A stretch of 53,059 nt of DNA, taken from the NCBI GenBank assembly GCA_964586425.1, contig CAZPHI010000009.1:1-53059 (forward strand), given 5' to 3'. The translations under genes and the position numbers were made by a program. Numbering within the stretch: position 1 is the stretch's first letter; each line of letters opens with the position of its first letter. Positions 35,301-44,409 of the stretch are shown one piece after another. The stretch comes from CAZPHI01 sp964586425 (lineage in GTDB: Bacteria > Bacillota > Clostridia > Lachnospirales > Lachnospiraceae). The notes under the pieces were generated by a model that did not search any database, was not told the DNA's origin, and was given only the letters and a program-made list of their open reading frames with translations.

Positions 35301-35385
35301 TGTAACCGTTGATGGACTACACTATAACCCAGAAACTTACAAAAAAATATATGATTATATAAAGAAAGAACTGGGTAATAAATAA
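32383..35385 (+). CDS. Fused MBOAT acyltransferase, DHHW-like and SGNH domains
   Basis: 1000 residues from the ATG after AAGAGG. Residues 1-455: MBOAT O-acyltransferase with about ten membrane helices; WKRWHISLVGWIKEYI keeps the first His (282), but the position of the catalytic His in W-x-x-Y-H-G is Ser335 (LWALYSALLL). Residues about 490-790: extracellular domain like the DHHW/AlgX-DltD group; the DHHW motif reads DSRW at 625-628. Residues about 830-1000: SGNH domain with Ser843 in VGDSRYVG, LGVNDLN and DGLH (Asp977, His980), all present. MBOAT proteins pass acetyl or D-alanyl groups across the membrane and a separate SGNH/DHHW protein puts them on a polymer; here all are one chain. Probably O-acylates an exopolysaccharide or wall polymer. 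Ends convergently with the GGDEF gene. Confidence 0.85.
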   Translation: MIYYSLTFIFLFLPIVLIVYNIVPKILRNIILLLFNIVFLCWNKPIYICIILFSIIYNYVSGLLICKSQTNNHSFLSKFILIMSITLNIGLLFMFKYSSTLVSYINSLLSTNIPLCNHLCPVGMSIFTLQAISYNIDVFRKKAPVSHNIVDLGCFITFFPLMLVGPLPLYRDFEPALKKRTLDFKTFRYGFKRLIIGLFKIFVIAGNLEYLWKQVASTETYNLSVLTAWLGILAFTFLIYFYLTGYSDISIGIARMLGFNLSENFKHPYSATSITDFWKRWHISLVGWIKEYILNPFNNRQRSAFKIIVSFSFFLLLIGIWYGSGINYILWALYSALLLIIEKVFWGKYLKKLPALFTHIYTLFFVIVGWAIFAFDNIGYMISYIKVMFGFSCDGFVNYNFIYHFMTNIVIIIICILATIKFIHYRWYKNLRNHMNHGLYWLQCILLLIMFMISGCYMFIRTYNTCNESASQADFSIDSLVSGDFSISLEKSIVDKLPINNSIIKADTAFQLLIGRREINGVYICDNNYMINSWLPSDYNSSQFESNIAALNQFSNEHSTITTSVMIVPTISSINPEKLPLGAINVNENILLDTIYSELSTTINAVDTRENLLNHSNEYLYYKTDSRWTSLGAYYAYESWCKTGSDSPDLDNYRITNVTNAYTGNLSSKIINFNSITDKIDLYYDKDAPYYNIAYDYGTSESNSIYDMNALLGNNKYDVFLEGNHSEISIHTNVKNGKNLLVIKDSYANSYIPFLLSLYENLHIIDINYFEQNVSSYITTHNITDSLILYNIKDFAQSTCFTNINSAPINNETVSDTYINNDSSLTIEPITKEYSKYVFVGDSRYVGMSKVADPSSNDTFICMNGMGHNYLVEQMNNIILACNSNTALIIGLGVNDLNYNASAYIQTINNMASTLNCDIYYMLVNPVDELKEQGTGYTVTNQRIEAFNEKLKNGLVSSIKIIDTNSYLIKNGFVTVDGLHYNPETYKKIYDYIKKELGNK

Positions 35386-35404
35386 TAATTTATTTATTAC
35401 CCAG
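35371..35404. terminator. Bidirectional hairpin covering two convergent stop codons
   Basis: 15-bp perfect arms CTGGGTAATAAATAA (35371-35385) and TTATTTATTACCCAG (35390-35404), 4-base loop. The stop codons of both genes lie in the arms. Confidence 0.75.
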
Positions 35405-36751
35405 TATATTCCTTATTCTTAATTTGATTATCTGAGGATCAATTGGTTTCTCAATCATATCAGCTGCGCCCATTCTAAGAACCTTTTCTTCACTTTGAGC
35501 ATCACTTGTTATTACTACTATTGGTATGTCCTCGTATTTTCTTCTACTCTTCATATATTTTAGGACTTCATATCCATCAGTATCTGGCATATATAAATCT
35601 AGCAATACTATCTCTACTCGGTTTTCATATTCACTTAAGATGCTGAGTACTTCATTGCCATCCTTTGTTTCTACAACTTCATACTCTTCCTGAAATTCTA
35701 ATTTTAGTGCTGTTCTAATGCTTTCTTCATCATCAGCAATTATCATAATCTTTTTATCTTTGATAGAATTAATATTTCTTGATATATGAACAACGTGTCT
35801 GCCCTTGCCGAATGTTTTCGCCTCATACAGAGCATCATCAGCCATTTTAAAGATATTATGATATAACATATTGCCATCAGAGACAGCCACACCTATGCTG
35901 CAGGAAAATCTCCATCCTGGTTCAAATTCTATTGAATGTACTTTTTCTAGCAATTCAATACAACGTCTTTCAATTGCATCCACACCATTAATATTGCACA
36001 TCAGAACTGCAAACTCATCTCCGCCAACTCGTCCAAGCATATCATTGCTTCTAAATACGCTTGTTAAGATAGTTCCCATCTTAGTCAGCATCTCGTCACC
36101 CTTTTGATGTCCTAACTTATCATTAACCATCTTAAAATCATCAAGATCTATTATAAGTAATGCTGATGTAAGTGACTCTGATTTTCTGCTAAAATAATCC
36201 TGTACATTACTCTCAAACGTTCCTTTATTGAGTATTCCGGTAAGATAATCAATACTACCCTTTTCTTCGAGTTTTGATTGAACCATACCATTCTGTGTCC
36301 TTATTTTTAATACAATATACGCTATAATTAAAGAAAATATCAAGCCTACTATTGCATTGAATATAACCGGTAGTGCCTCTATAACTAACGGAAAGAAATT
36401 AGATGGTGTATCCGAATATGGAAATACATCTATAAACATTATAATCAATAAAAATAGTAGATAGAAGGCATAGCATATAAACTGTACAAAGCCTAATGAT
36501 ACCTCCTGTTTGTGTCTTGAAAGATGGAATGCTGCCACACCAAACAAGAGTAAAACAGGTATCATCATAAGATATTCTGGTGTAATATGCCAATCGCTTA
36601 ATACAATTGGTGTAACTACCATCAATATAATATATGCAATTGTTGTAAATATGACTACTTGCCGCAATATTAATATATTAGTTTCCTTAACCTGCTGCTT
36701 ATATTCACTAAAATAATCTTTCATCTTTCTAAGCTGCTGTATTAAAGGCAT
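35390..36751 (-). CDS. Membrane GGDEF protein with C-terminal receiver domain
   Basis: 453 residues. Four or five membrane helices (about 28-150), GGDEF domain (about 165-320: DYLTGILNKGTFE, DLDDFKMVNDKLGHQKGDEML, RVGGDEF) with an intact RxxD inhibitory site (RSND) five residues before the motif, then a receiver (about 332-450) with DD pocket, Asp in IVLLDLYMPDTDGYEV and Lys in EKPIDP. A receiver after GGDEF is the reverse of the common PleD/WspR order. It should make cyclic-di-GMP under control of a phosphorelay; the Hpt and hybrid kinase genes just upstream are natural partners. Confidence 0.92.
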   Translation of the reverse strand: MPLIQQLRKMKDYFSEYKQQVKETNILILRQVVIFTTIAYIILMVVTPIVLSDWHITPEYLMMIPVLLLFGVAAFHLSRHKQEVSLGFVQFICYAFYLLFLLIIMFIDVFPYSDTPSNFFPLVIEALPVIFNAIVGLIFSLIIAYIVLKIRTQNGMVQSKLEEKGSIDYLTGILNKGTFESNVQDYFSRKSESLTSALLIIDLDDFKMVNDKLGHQKGDEMLTKMGTILTSVFRSNDMLGRVGGDEFAVLMCNINGVDAIERRCIELLEKVHSIEFEPGWRFSCSIGVAVSDGNMLYHNIFKMADDALYEAKTFGKGRHVVHISRNINSIKDKKIMIIADDEESIRTALKLEFQEEYEVVETKDGNEVLSILSEYENRVEIVLLDLYMPDTDGYEVLKYMKSRRKYEDIPIVVITSDAQSEEKVLRMGAADMIEKPIDPQIIKLRIRNILGNK

Positions 36752-36801
36752 ATATAATCACCACGCATTCTTCATTTGTATTTTAGATATTATTTTGACT
36801 C

Positions 36802-37170
36802 TTACTGCTGTGATTTTGCTTTTTCAATCTCTTTATTAAGTGCCTCAACAACTATCTCATAACTTTCTTTAACAGGTGGAAGTAATTCAGGTGTTTTCTC
36901 AAGGCTGTGGCTTCTTAATTCTTCTACAAGAGGAATTAATTCCGCATGTAAAGTAACAAGACTCAATGTTCCACTAACACCTTTTAAGGCATGCGCAGCT
37001 TGAAATGCATCCTCAACATTAGCTTTTTCAATTGCTTCTACCATCAGCTTGTAATGCTCATCTTCTGGAAATGTGAGTAAAAACTTCTCATATATATCCT
37101 TATTATTGTTAAATCTTCTCATACCTTCGTTAACATCAATTCCCGCTTTAGATAACAGATATCTATTCAT
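36802..37170 (-). CDS. Stand-alone histidine phosphotransfer (Hpt) protein
   Basis: About 122 residues; start at the ATG with GGAGG about 10 bases upstream (an ATG six codons earlier contains that GGAGG). A helical Hpt domain holds the phosphorylated His in AAHALKGVSGTLSL (about residue 59-60). It links a hybrid kinase receiver to a final receiver. It lies 28 bases downstream of the large hybrid kinase and 50 upstream of the GGDEF-receiver gene, a complete three-protein relay. Confidence 0.9.
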   Translation of the reverse strand: MNRYLLSKAGIDVNEGMRRFNNNKDIYEKFLLTFPEDEHYKLMVEAIEKANVEDAFQAAHALKGVSGTLSLVTLHAELIPLVEELRSHSLEKTPELLPPVKESYEIVVEALNKEIEKAKSQQ

Positions 37171-37198
37171 AATCGCAAAATCCTCCATGTAATATTAT

Positions 37199-40100
37199 TT
37201 ATGCATTTTCTCTTTCTTCAAAAGCCTTCTTAAGTGTTTTATACAATACATCTGTCTCAATTGGTTTAGCAATATGTCCATTCATTCCTGAATTAAGTGC
37301 AGCTGTAACATCCTGTGAGAATGCATTAGCTGTCATTGCATAAATTGGTACGTTCTTTGCATCTTTCCTTACGCTTGCACGTATCTCTGTAGCCGCCTCA
37401 TAACCATTCTTATTAGGCATATTAATATCTAGAAGAATTGCATCAAATTCATTCAACTGCGAATTTGCAAATATATCTACAGCCTGTTGACCATCCTCCG
37501 CACATACTACTTCAATACCTACCATATTGAGAAGTCTTACTGCAACCTCCATATTAAGGACTACATCTTCTGCTACTAGTACTTTACGACCTTTAAAATC
37601 ATAATTTTTATCTGGTGTATTTTCTTCTTCAAGCTTATCATAATCTTTATTAGAAATTCTTGTCAGAATATTGAATACCGATGACTGGAACAGTGGTTTA
37701 GGAATAAAATAGTCTGCTCCTGCTTCTCTTCCCTGACTTTCAACTTCATTAAGATCATATGCCGAAACAATAATTACAATTGTATCATCGCCAAAGATTT
37801 CTCTAATCTGCTGTGTTACTGTTACGCCATCCATATCCGGCATCTTCCAGTCAACCAAGACGATATTATATGGTTTTCCAGCATCATCAGCTTCACCTAA
37901 CAATTCCAATGCTGCCTCTCCGCTGGTTACATGATTATGCTCAACTCCTAATCTTTCAAGCAGAACTTCCGCATATTCACATGACTCTTCATCATCATCT
38001 ACTACCAGAGCTTTGATATCACTAAACGTCTGCACGCTGACTCGCTTCTGTTCTTCCTGTTTTACCTTTTTGAATGGTACATCAACTGTGAATGTTGAAC
38101 CTACATTCTTCTCACTCTCAACTTGAATACTGCCGCCCATAAGCTCAATAAGATTCTTGGTAATAGCTAGTCCAAGTCCACTTCCGCCATGCTTTCTTGC
38201 AGTAGTTGCATCCTCCTGCTCAAATGGAGAAAACAGTCTTCTTTTAAGGTCGTCACTCATACCACATCCTGTATCTGATACAACAAATCTAATATGAACT
38301 GCATCTAAAGACATTGAACTCTGAATTACAAGCACTCCAATATTGCCGCCTGCGGGTGTGAATTTAACTGCATTAGACAAAAGATTCATAAGAATCTGGT
38401 TAACTCTCAATGAATCGCCAACCAACGTCTCTTCAGTTACACCCTTCATCTTCATCTCAAAAGTAATACCCTTTTGTTTGGACTGCTGATAGAATACTGT
38501 TGTTATGGAAGAAAGCAGTTGCTTGAAATCAAACTCAGCAGAAGCTATCTTTAACTTACTATTCTCAATTGCTGACATATCAAGAACATCATTAATTATT
38601 CCTAATAACAGCTTAGATGAACTATCAACCTTCGCAAGATATTCCTTCATCTTATCAGGAGAATTAATATCCATCTTCGCAAGCTCAGTCAAACCAATTA
38701 TCGCATTCATAGGTGTTCTAATCTCATGACTCATCTGAGCAAGGAACTGACCTTTTGCAGCACTGGCTGAATTCGCCTGTTCAATTGCGACTGCCAGCTG
38801 TTCATTCTTATCCGCTACAATCTTGTAATTACGCTGCTTTGTAACCATAACCGAACATAACAATACAATTACCGCAACTATACATAAGAGAATTATTATT
38901 ATAAATGCTTTGTACTGATATACGAAATCGCCTAAAGTATATTCATATCGATTATTCGAAGTATAGTCAAGTATATATGAATTAATCTTATCATCACTAA
39001 GCTGATTAATTCCCTTATCAATTATAGAAATAAACATACTATTTGAAATAAGAGGATTATCTGATGCACTAAGTCCCTGTTCTACTACCGCTACAGAACA
39101 CTCTATAATATCATCCTTTGTCTGAACAATTACCATATTTTTATATAATGGTTTAGAAAGATATGGATCAATAATATAACGTTCCCCATATACAACATCA
39201 GCCTGTCCATTATCAACAGCTTCAAATGCATCCTCTATTGATTCATATTGTTTAACTTCAGCATTAGGATAGCTTTCCTTAAGCATATCAACACAACTAA
39301 TACCTAATGCATCCGTAGCTATCTTAAATGAACTCATTGAGCCAATCTGTGTTCCAGGTTGTGTAACGAATACATTATTAAGCTCCTGATAGCCCTGTGA
39401 CTTTATCAAAGTATCATTGCCAATCAATTTATTACTTCCATAATTTGCAATTACCTGAATACTATTGTCCCTGAGATACTCATCATTAATTTTATCCTTA
39501 TCAAGTGCTATATACTTAAATCTTAATCCGAGAGACTCCGATATATTATCCATTATCTCCCTTACAATTCCCTTGAATTCGCCATTCTCATCCGTGTAAG
39601 ATATTGGTTTTTCATTAGTAACATATCCAACATTGATTTCTTTCATTGACTCTATATACTGAGTCTCAAGATAAGTAACATGTGTACTGTCATATATTGG
39701 AAAATATCTGCTTATCAATTCACTTTGAAATCCAGGTTCTTCAACCATGATATTAAGCATAGCCTCGTCAAGCGAAGCAAGCAAATCACTATTTCCTTTT
39801 TGAGTTATGTAATATACAGGCATTGGTGAATACCAGCCTAATAATTTTAATTCGGGAGAAGCAAACATTATATTCGTAACTATTGCATCAACTTTACCAT
39901 CCAGTAAAGCCTCACCCAGTTCAGTAGTATTATTATAATATTCCAGCTTAGGATTAAGATTATTGTTGATTCCATACTCACTAATGAACTTCTCTGCAAA
40001 TGTTGAACCTGTAACACATCCTAACGTCTGTTTATTAATTGCATCAAAATCCTCATATAAAAGATCATCTCTTGATGCCTTAGTATATATTGCAGCTGAT

Positions 40101-40674
40101 TCTATACCCATATTAACAGCCGCATAATCATACTGTTCAATCAGATAGTCTTTTGCCTGTGCAGGCGCAATCATATCAATCTTGCCATCATCTAAGAACT
40201 GTAGGGCCTCAACCCAGTTAGCACACTTTNNNNNNNNNNNNNNNNNNNNNNNNNNNNNNNNNNNNNNNNNNNNNNNNNNNNNNNNNNNNNNNNNNNNNNN
40301 NNNNNNNNNNNNNNNNNNNNNNNNNNNNNATCAATCTTGCCATCATCTAAGAACTGTAGGGCCTCAACCCAGTTAGCACACTTTACATACTCATATTCCC
40401 AATGTGTCTTCTGCGCGATTTTGTTAAGATATTCAACATTGTAACCCGCAGCATGACCATTATTATCCCAATACTGAAAACTACCAAGGTTAAATATTCC
40501 GATACGTACTTTCCCCAAGGTCTCACTATTACCAGATGAAGCAACAACATCAGATGATGTTATCTCGCCAAATCCGGTAACTCCAGCATATATACTTCCT
40601 AACGAATTCATCATTAGTATCATACATAAAGTAATAATAGTCAGGACTTTCTTGTACTTTTTGCATTTCTCCAT
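37199..40674 (-). CDS. Hybrid sensor histidine kinase with two solute-binding domains and two receivers, split by gap
   Basis: The N run at 40230-40329 has identical 55-base flanks; merging gives one frame of about 1106 residues with no loss. Signal/membrane helix (about 10-30), SBP_bac_3-like domain 1 (about 55-285), domain 2 (about 290-520), membrane helix (about 539-557), HisKA (His near 598 in MSHEIRTPMNAIIG), HATPase (NLLSNAVKFTPAGG, SDTGCGMS, GSGLGLAITKNLIELMGG), receiver 1 (Asp near 890 in VLVDWKMPDMDG) and receiver 2 (Asp near 1031 in ILLDINMPNKNG). BvgS/EvgS-like, sensing an amino-acid-like or other small ligand outside the cell. AAAGGAGG precedes the ATG. Partner genes Hpt and GGDEF-receiver follow. 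Confidence 0.9.
40230..40329. other. Assembly gap (100 N) with 55-bp duplicated flanks, in the hybrid kinase
   Basis: Bases 40175-40229 equal 40330-40384, beginning ATCAATCTTGCCATC. Removing one copy and the N run restores the kinase frame exactly (DDGKID joined to MIAPAQ). Confidence 0.92.
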
Positions 40675-40712
40675 AAAAAGTCCTCCTTTATTTACGTATT
40701 TATATAGTAATT

Positions 40713-40742
40713 ATTATAACATAAATTCAAAATATACATCAA
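40713..40742 (-). promoter_or_regulatory. Promoter of the hybrid kinase operon
   Basis: On the minus strand: -35 TTGATG (40742-40737), 18-base spacer, -10 TATAAT (40718-40713), 39 bases before the ATG. Confidence 0.5.
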
Positions 40743-40785
40743 CAAATTGAGGCTGTTATTATCGCACAAACCAAGTCCGTTTTCT

Positions 40786-41448
40786 CTATATTTTAATGAT
40801 TTTTCGCAATTCTTTTATATCATTAACAATGTATGTTGCTCCTGCCTCTTCTAGTTCTTCTCTTGAGCCATATCCATACAATACTCCCAAGCAGTCCATT
40901 CCTACCGCTTTTGCACCGTATACATCATATTCTCTGTCACCAATCATAAGCGATTTTTCAGGGTCTATACAGCATTTATCCATAGCATATCTGATAACAG
41001 CTTCTTTCGTATTACGTTTTTCATCCATTGTGCTTCCGGCAATAAAATCAAAATACTTCGTCAAATCAAAATGCTCAAGAATTCTTTCTGTGAATTTATA
41101 TGGTTTTGAAGTAGCAACTATCATCTTTTTCCCACTTTTTCTAACATCTGAAAGCAGCTCTTCAATGCCATCATAGACTTCATTCTCAAACAAACCTGTA
41201 ACACTAAAATATTCCCTATAATATTCAACACAAATTAATGCATCCTCTTTGCTCATATTAAAGAAACGCATAAAGGAATCAATTAGTGGCGGGCCAATGA
41301 ATGGATATACCTCGCTCCTATCTTTAAGCTCAATTCCGAACTTTTTCAGTGCATAGATAACTGAATTAGTTATTCCAAGTCCAGAATCCGTAAGTGTACC
41401 ATCCAAATCAAATAATATGTATTCATAATTCTTTTTAACTGTTGTCAT
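40786..41448 (-). CDS. HAD-family phosphatase (phosphoglycolate phosphatase-like)
   Basis: 220 residues from the ATG after GGGAGAAAGCA; an in-frame start six codons earlier is weaker. Motif I FDLDGTLTDSG (near 13), motif II ATSKPYKF (near 110), motif III with a Lys in the EKRNTKEAV region, motif IV MIGDREYDVYGAKAVG (near 165). A helical cap lies between I and II. Typical Gph/PpaX-like layout; the substrate (phosphoglycolate, pyrophosphate, AHBA-type) is not decidable. Confidence 0.88.
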   Translation of the reverse strand: MTTVKKNYEYILFDLDGTLTDSGLGITNSVIYALKKFGIELKDRSEVYPFIGPPLIDSFMRFFNMSKEDALICVEYYREYFSVTGLFENEVYDGIEELLSDVRKSGKKMIVATSKPYKFTERILEHFDLTKYFDFIAGSTMDEKRNTKEAVIRYAMDKCCIDPEKSLMIGDREYDVYGAKAVGMDCLGVLYGYGSREELEEAGATYIVNDIKELRKIIKI

Positions 41449-41487
41449 TGCTTTCTCCCATATCATGCGGCTTCTGCCATATACTAT

Positions 41488-42336
41488 CTATATTGTATAC
41501 TTCTGCTTCATCTTATCGACCTGATCCTCATTCTTAAGAATGCTGATTTTACCGAGGTCATATGTCTTTCCATTACTCTGAAGATATCTATATGCAATCA
41601 TAAAAGTAACATCATCGAATGATGTCATGAAGGTATTATTAATATCTCCAAGTATGTCATCAAGTGAAAATTCATCTCTCTTGCCAATATACCTGAATAT
41701 CTCATCAAACGAATCAAACACGATCTTCTGCATAAGATAGAAATCACTTGATATATTCTGAACCTTGAACACATACATATACGCTCTAAGCCATGCCGTA
41801 TTACCAGAGAACCACTGGTATATACTCTCGTACTTCATATTCATTGCAGCGATCTCCATCTTCCAGCTTGCTGACATATATGATGAATCAACAATTCTCT
41901 TTATCTCCTCATCTGTCAGGTACAAATCATTCTTCTTGCTAAATGCTGCTACAATATTACGTCTCTTTTTATTTGATTTAGGCAAAGCATTCATTGCTTC
42001 CTGCATTACACTATTAATATCTGAACCGGAAGCTGTATTATTAGCGTTATTAAAACTACTATTACTGCCACCAAGTCCCATAATACGCCTTTTAATCTTT
42101 TTATATATTGTTCCTGCAAAAAAGATTCCCACCGCAAGCACTATGAATGGCATAAAACTAAACGAAAAAGAAATTCCCGTAGCAAACATAATAGGTATCA
42201 AAAACATAAAAAACTGAATAGCAATCATGAATGCAACGACACTTGATATACCTTTAAACATTGCACTTTTTCTCTGGTCTTTATCAGTATTCTTAAAAAC
42301 TCCAAAAATAATAAGTATAATTATAACCTCTATCAT
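41488..42336 (-). CDS. Membrane protein of unknown function
   Basis: 282 residues, family not recognised. N-terminal half: short hydrophobic start, then two strong membrane helices (about 27-53 and 58-78), followed by Lys/Arg and a Ser/Asn-rich linker (about 88-110). C-terminal half (about 125-282) is soluble and helical, with several Trp/Tyr/Met (SASWKMEIAAMNMKYESIYQW). GGAGGAAGAT precedes the ATG. It is 39 bases upstream of the HAD phosphatase gene in the same direction. Confidence 0.75.
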   Translation of the reverse strand: MIEVIIILIIFGVFKNTDKDQRKSAMFKGISSVVAFMIAIQFFMFLIPIMFATGISFSFSFMPFIVLAVGIFFAGTIYKKIKRRIMGLGGSNSSFNNANNTASGSDINSVMQEAMNALPKSNKKRRNIVAAFSKKNDLYLTDEEIKRIVDSSYMSASWKMEIAAMNMKYESIYQWFSGNTAWLRAYMYVFKVQNISSDFYLMQKIVFDSFDEIFRYIGKRDEFSLDDILGDINNTFMTSFDDVTFMIAYRYLQSNGKTYDLGKISILKNEDQVDKMKQKYTI

Positions 42337-42399
42337 ATCTTCCTCCTTATCAGCAATTACGCCGACTTTATCATTCTCTCGTTCTGGTCAAAATCTCAA

Positions 42400-42708
42400 T
42401 TAATGTATAAATAATTCTGCAATGAATACAACCATACAGCATATAACAGATACTTTAAATAGACTATTCAGGCACCATGCTGCAATTATTCCGACCACCA
42501 ACGCAAGCAACCCTGATATTGGGCTTGATGTAGCCTCGATAATAGCTGGGAATGTCATTACTGCAAGTGTAACATATGGCACATAAAATAAAAATGATTT
42601 TATGAACTTATTCTTTATTTCCTTTCTAATTAATGTAAGCGGCAACACTCGAAGTAAATAGGTAACGCCTGCCATAACCAGAATATAAATATAGGGATTA
42701 CGCTCCAT
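42400..42708 (-). CDS. azlD: Branched-chain amino acid exporter small subunit AzlD
   Basis: 102 residues from the ATG inside the end of azlC (11-base overlap); GGGGG lies 9 bases upstream. Four hydrophobic helices; YILVMAGVTYLLRVLPL and FLFYVPYVTLAVMTFPAI are typical of AzlD (PF05437). Works with AzlC as an exporter of leucine-type amino acids or analogues. Confidence 0.92.
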   Translation of the reverse strand: MERNPYIYILVMAGVTYLLRVLPLTLIRKEIKNKFIKSFLFYVPYVTLAVMTFPAIIEATSSPISGLLALVVGIIAAWCLNSLFKVSVICCMVVFIAELFIH

Positions 42709-43453
42709 CTTTATCTGCCCCCACTTTCTCCTTAGCATCATCTTCATCAGCATCATCTACTGGAAATAGTATTGCAGCCAATGCAGATATAACAACTGTA
42801 AGAATTATTATTTTTACACCAGAAGAAATCCCTGCAAATACCGGAATTCTCGCAAATGCAAAGCTTGCTGCCATCGATAATAACACCAATACTCCAAGAA
42901 CTTTATTCTTTCTGGCCGGTGGAATAATTATTGCTAAGAACATTCCATATAATCCGACACTTAAGGCACTAACTATTCCAGCTGGCAGAATATTACCACA
43001 AAGCACTCCCAGATAAGTTCCACCTGCCCAGCCTGGAGCCGCCACAACAATTACACCATATGTATAGAACGGATTAAGCTTTCCCGGTCTACTAATTGAC
43101 ACACCGAATATCTCATCTGTTACATCCGTTCCTATCAAAAGCCTGTGCCATATAGAAGTATCCTGCCCCAGCTTCTGACTCAATGCACATGACATCAACA
43201 CGTATCTTACATTAGCTACGAATTCCATAACCGCAAGTTCCAGGTAAGTTCCACCTGCAGCCATTACGGTAAATGCTGCAAACTCTCCAGCAGATGCGTT
43301 AGTCGTCAAGCTGGCAAGGAAGGCCTGGAATGCTGTTAATCCAGCATTCTTAGCTGCAATTCCCAATGAGAAAGAAACCGCCAGATATCCAAGAAATATA
43401 GGAAATCCAGCTTGCATTCCATTCTTAAACTCTTTCGCCTTATTATTAAACAT
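42698..43453 (-). CDS. azlC: Branched-chain amino acid exporter large subunit AzlC
   Basis: 251 residues with six or seven membrane helices. GYLAVSFSLGIAAKNAGL, SAGEFAAFTVMAAGGTYLELAVMEFVANVRYVLMS and TDVTDEIFGVS are AzlC motifs (PF03591). The C-terminal tail is very acidic (DDADEDDAKE) and carries the azlD start. GGAGATGTACTA precedes the ATG. Confidence 0.94.
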   Translation of the reverse strand: MFNNKAKEFKNGMQAGFPIFLGYLAVSFSLGIAAKNAGLTAFQAFLASLTTNASAGEFAAFTVMAAGGTYLELAVMEFVANVRYVLMSCALSQKLGQDTSIWHRLLIGTDVTDEIFGVSISRPGKLNPFYTYGVIVVAAPGWAGGTYLGVLCGNILPAGIVSALSVGLYGMFLAIIIPPARKNKVLGVLVLLSMAASFAFARIPVFAGISSGVKIIILTVVISALAAILFPVDDADEDDAKEKVGADKDGA

Positions 43454-43470
43454 TAGTACATCTCCAAAAC

Positions 43471-44226
43471 CTATAGATTAATATCCAATTCAACAGGGCA
43501 ATGATCAGAGCCCATAACCTCTGTATGAATTTTTGCATCTTCAATTTTTTCTTTAACATCCTCTGATGTAAGGAAATAATCAATTCTCCATCCAGCATTC
43601 TTCTCTCTTGCCTTAAACATATATGACCACCATGAATACATATCAGTTACATCCGGATATTTGAATCTGAATGAATCAACAAATCCAGCATCAAGAAGTT
43701 CTGTCATCTTCTCTCTCTCCTGGTCAGTAAATCCCGCATTCTTATGATTGCTCTTAGGATTCTTAAGATCTATTTCCTGATGTGCAACATTCATATCACC
43801 ACAAACTATTACAGCCTTCTTTTCCTTTAGCTTTAATAGATATTCTTTAAATGCTTCTTCCCATGTCATTCTATAATCAATTCTTGTTAGCTCTCGCTGT
43901 GAGTTTGGAGTATACACAGTAACCATATAAAAATCAGCAAACTCAGCAGTAATTATACGGCCTTCCGTATCATGCTCTTCTATTCCCATACCATAAGTTA
44001 CAGCAATAGGTTCCTCCCTTGTGAATAACCCAGTTCCAGAATATCCCTTTTTAACTGCATAATTCCAGTACTGATGGTATCCCTCCAGCTCTAATTCCAA
44101 CTGACCTTCCTGCATCTTACTTTCCTGAATGCAGAATATATCAGCATCTATACTATTGAAAAAATCCATGAATCCCTTCTGCATACACGCACGGATTCCA
44201 TTAACATTCCATGATATCAGTTTCAA
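43471..44226 (-). CDS. xth: Exodeoxyribonuclease III
   Basis: 251 residues starting at TTG: GGAGG is 7 bases upstream of that TTG and the protein then begins MKLISWNVNGIRA as in the family; longer in-frame starts would pre-empt this site. Motifs: FCIQESKMQ (metal Glu), GDMNVAHQEIDLKNPKSN (Asp/Asn), YSWWSYMFKAREKNAGWRIDYFL and SDHCPV (catalytic Asp-His). AP endonuclease of base excision repair. Confidence 0.95.
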   Translation of the reverse strand: MKLISWNVNGIRACMQKGFMDFFNSIDADIFCIQESKMQEGQLELELEGYHQYWNYAVKKGYSGTGLFTREEPIAVTYGMGIEEHDTEGRIITAEFADFYMVTVYTPNSQRELTRIDYRMTWEEAFKEYLLKLKEKKAVIVCGDMNVAHQEIDLKNPKSNHKNAGFTDQEREKMTELLDAGFVDSFRFKYPDVTDMYSWWSYMFKAREKNAGWRIDYFLTSEDVKEKIEDAKIHTEVMGSDHCPVELDINL

Positions 44227-44276
44227 ATTACACACCTCCATATTAAATTCACGCTTTACTATTATACACAAAAAGG

Positions 44277-44306
44277 ACCTGTGTAACAACCTCTGGTTAC
44301 ACAGGT
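44277..44306 (-). terminator. Hairpin upstream of xth
   Basis: 11-bp arms ACCTGTGTAAC (44277-44287) and GTTACACAGGT (44296-44306); on the minus strand CCTTTTTG follows. About 50 bases before the xth start, so it either stops read-through from far upstream or acts as an attenuator in the xth leader. Confidence 0.55.
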
Positions 44307-44409
44307 TAGAAAAAAACTTTTTACTATTCTCCCTAATTGCGAGATTATTTACCCGTATAATCTCTATTACCCTACTCCCTGTTTTGACCTCTTAATAATT
44401 AATTTTACC

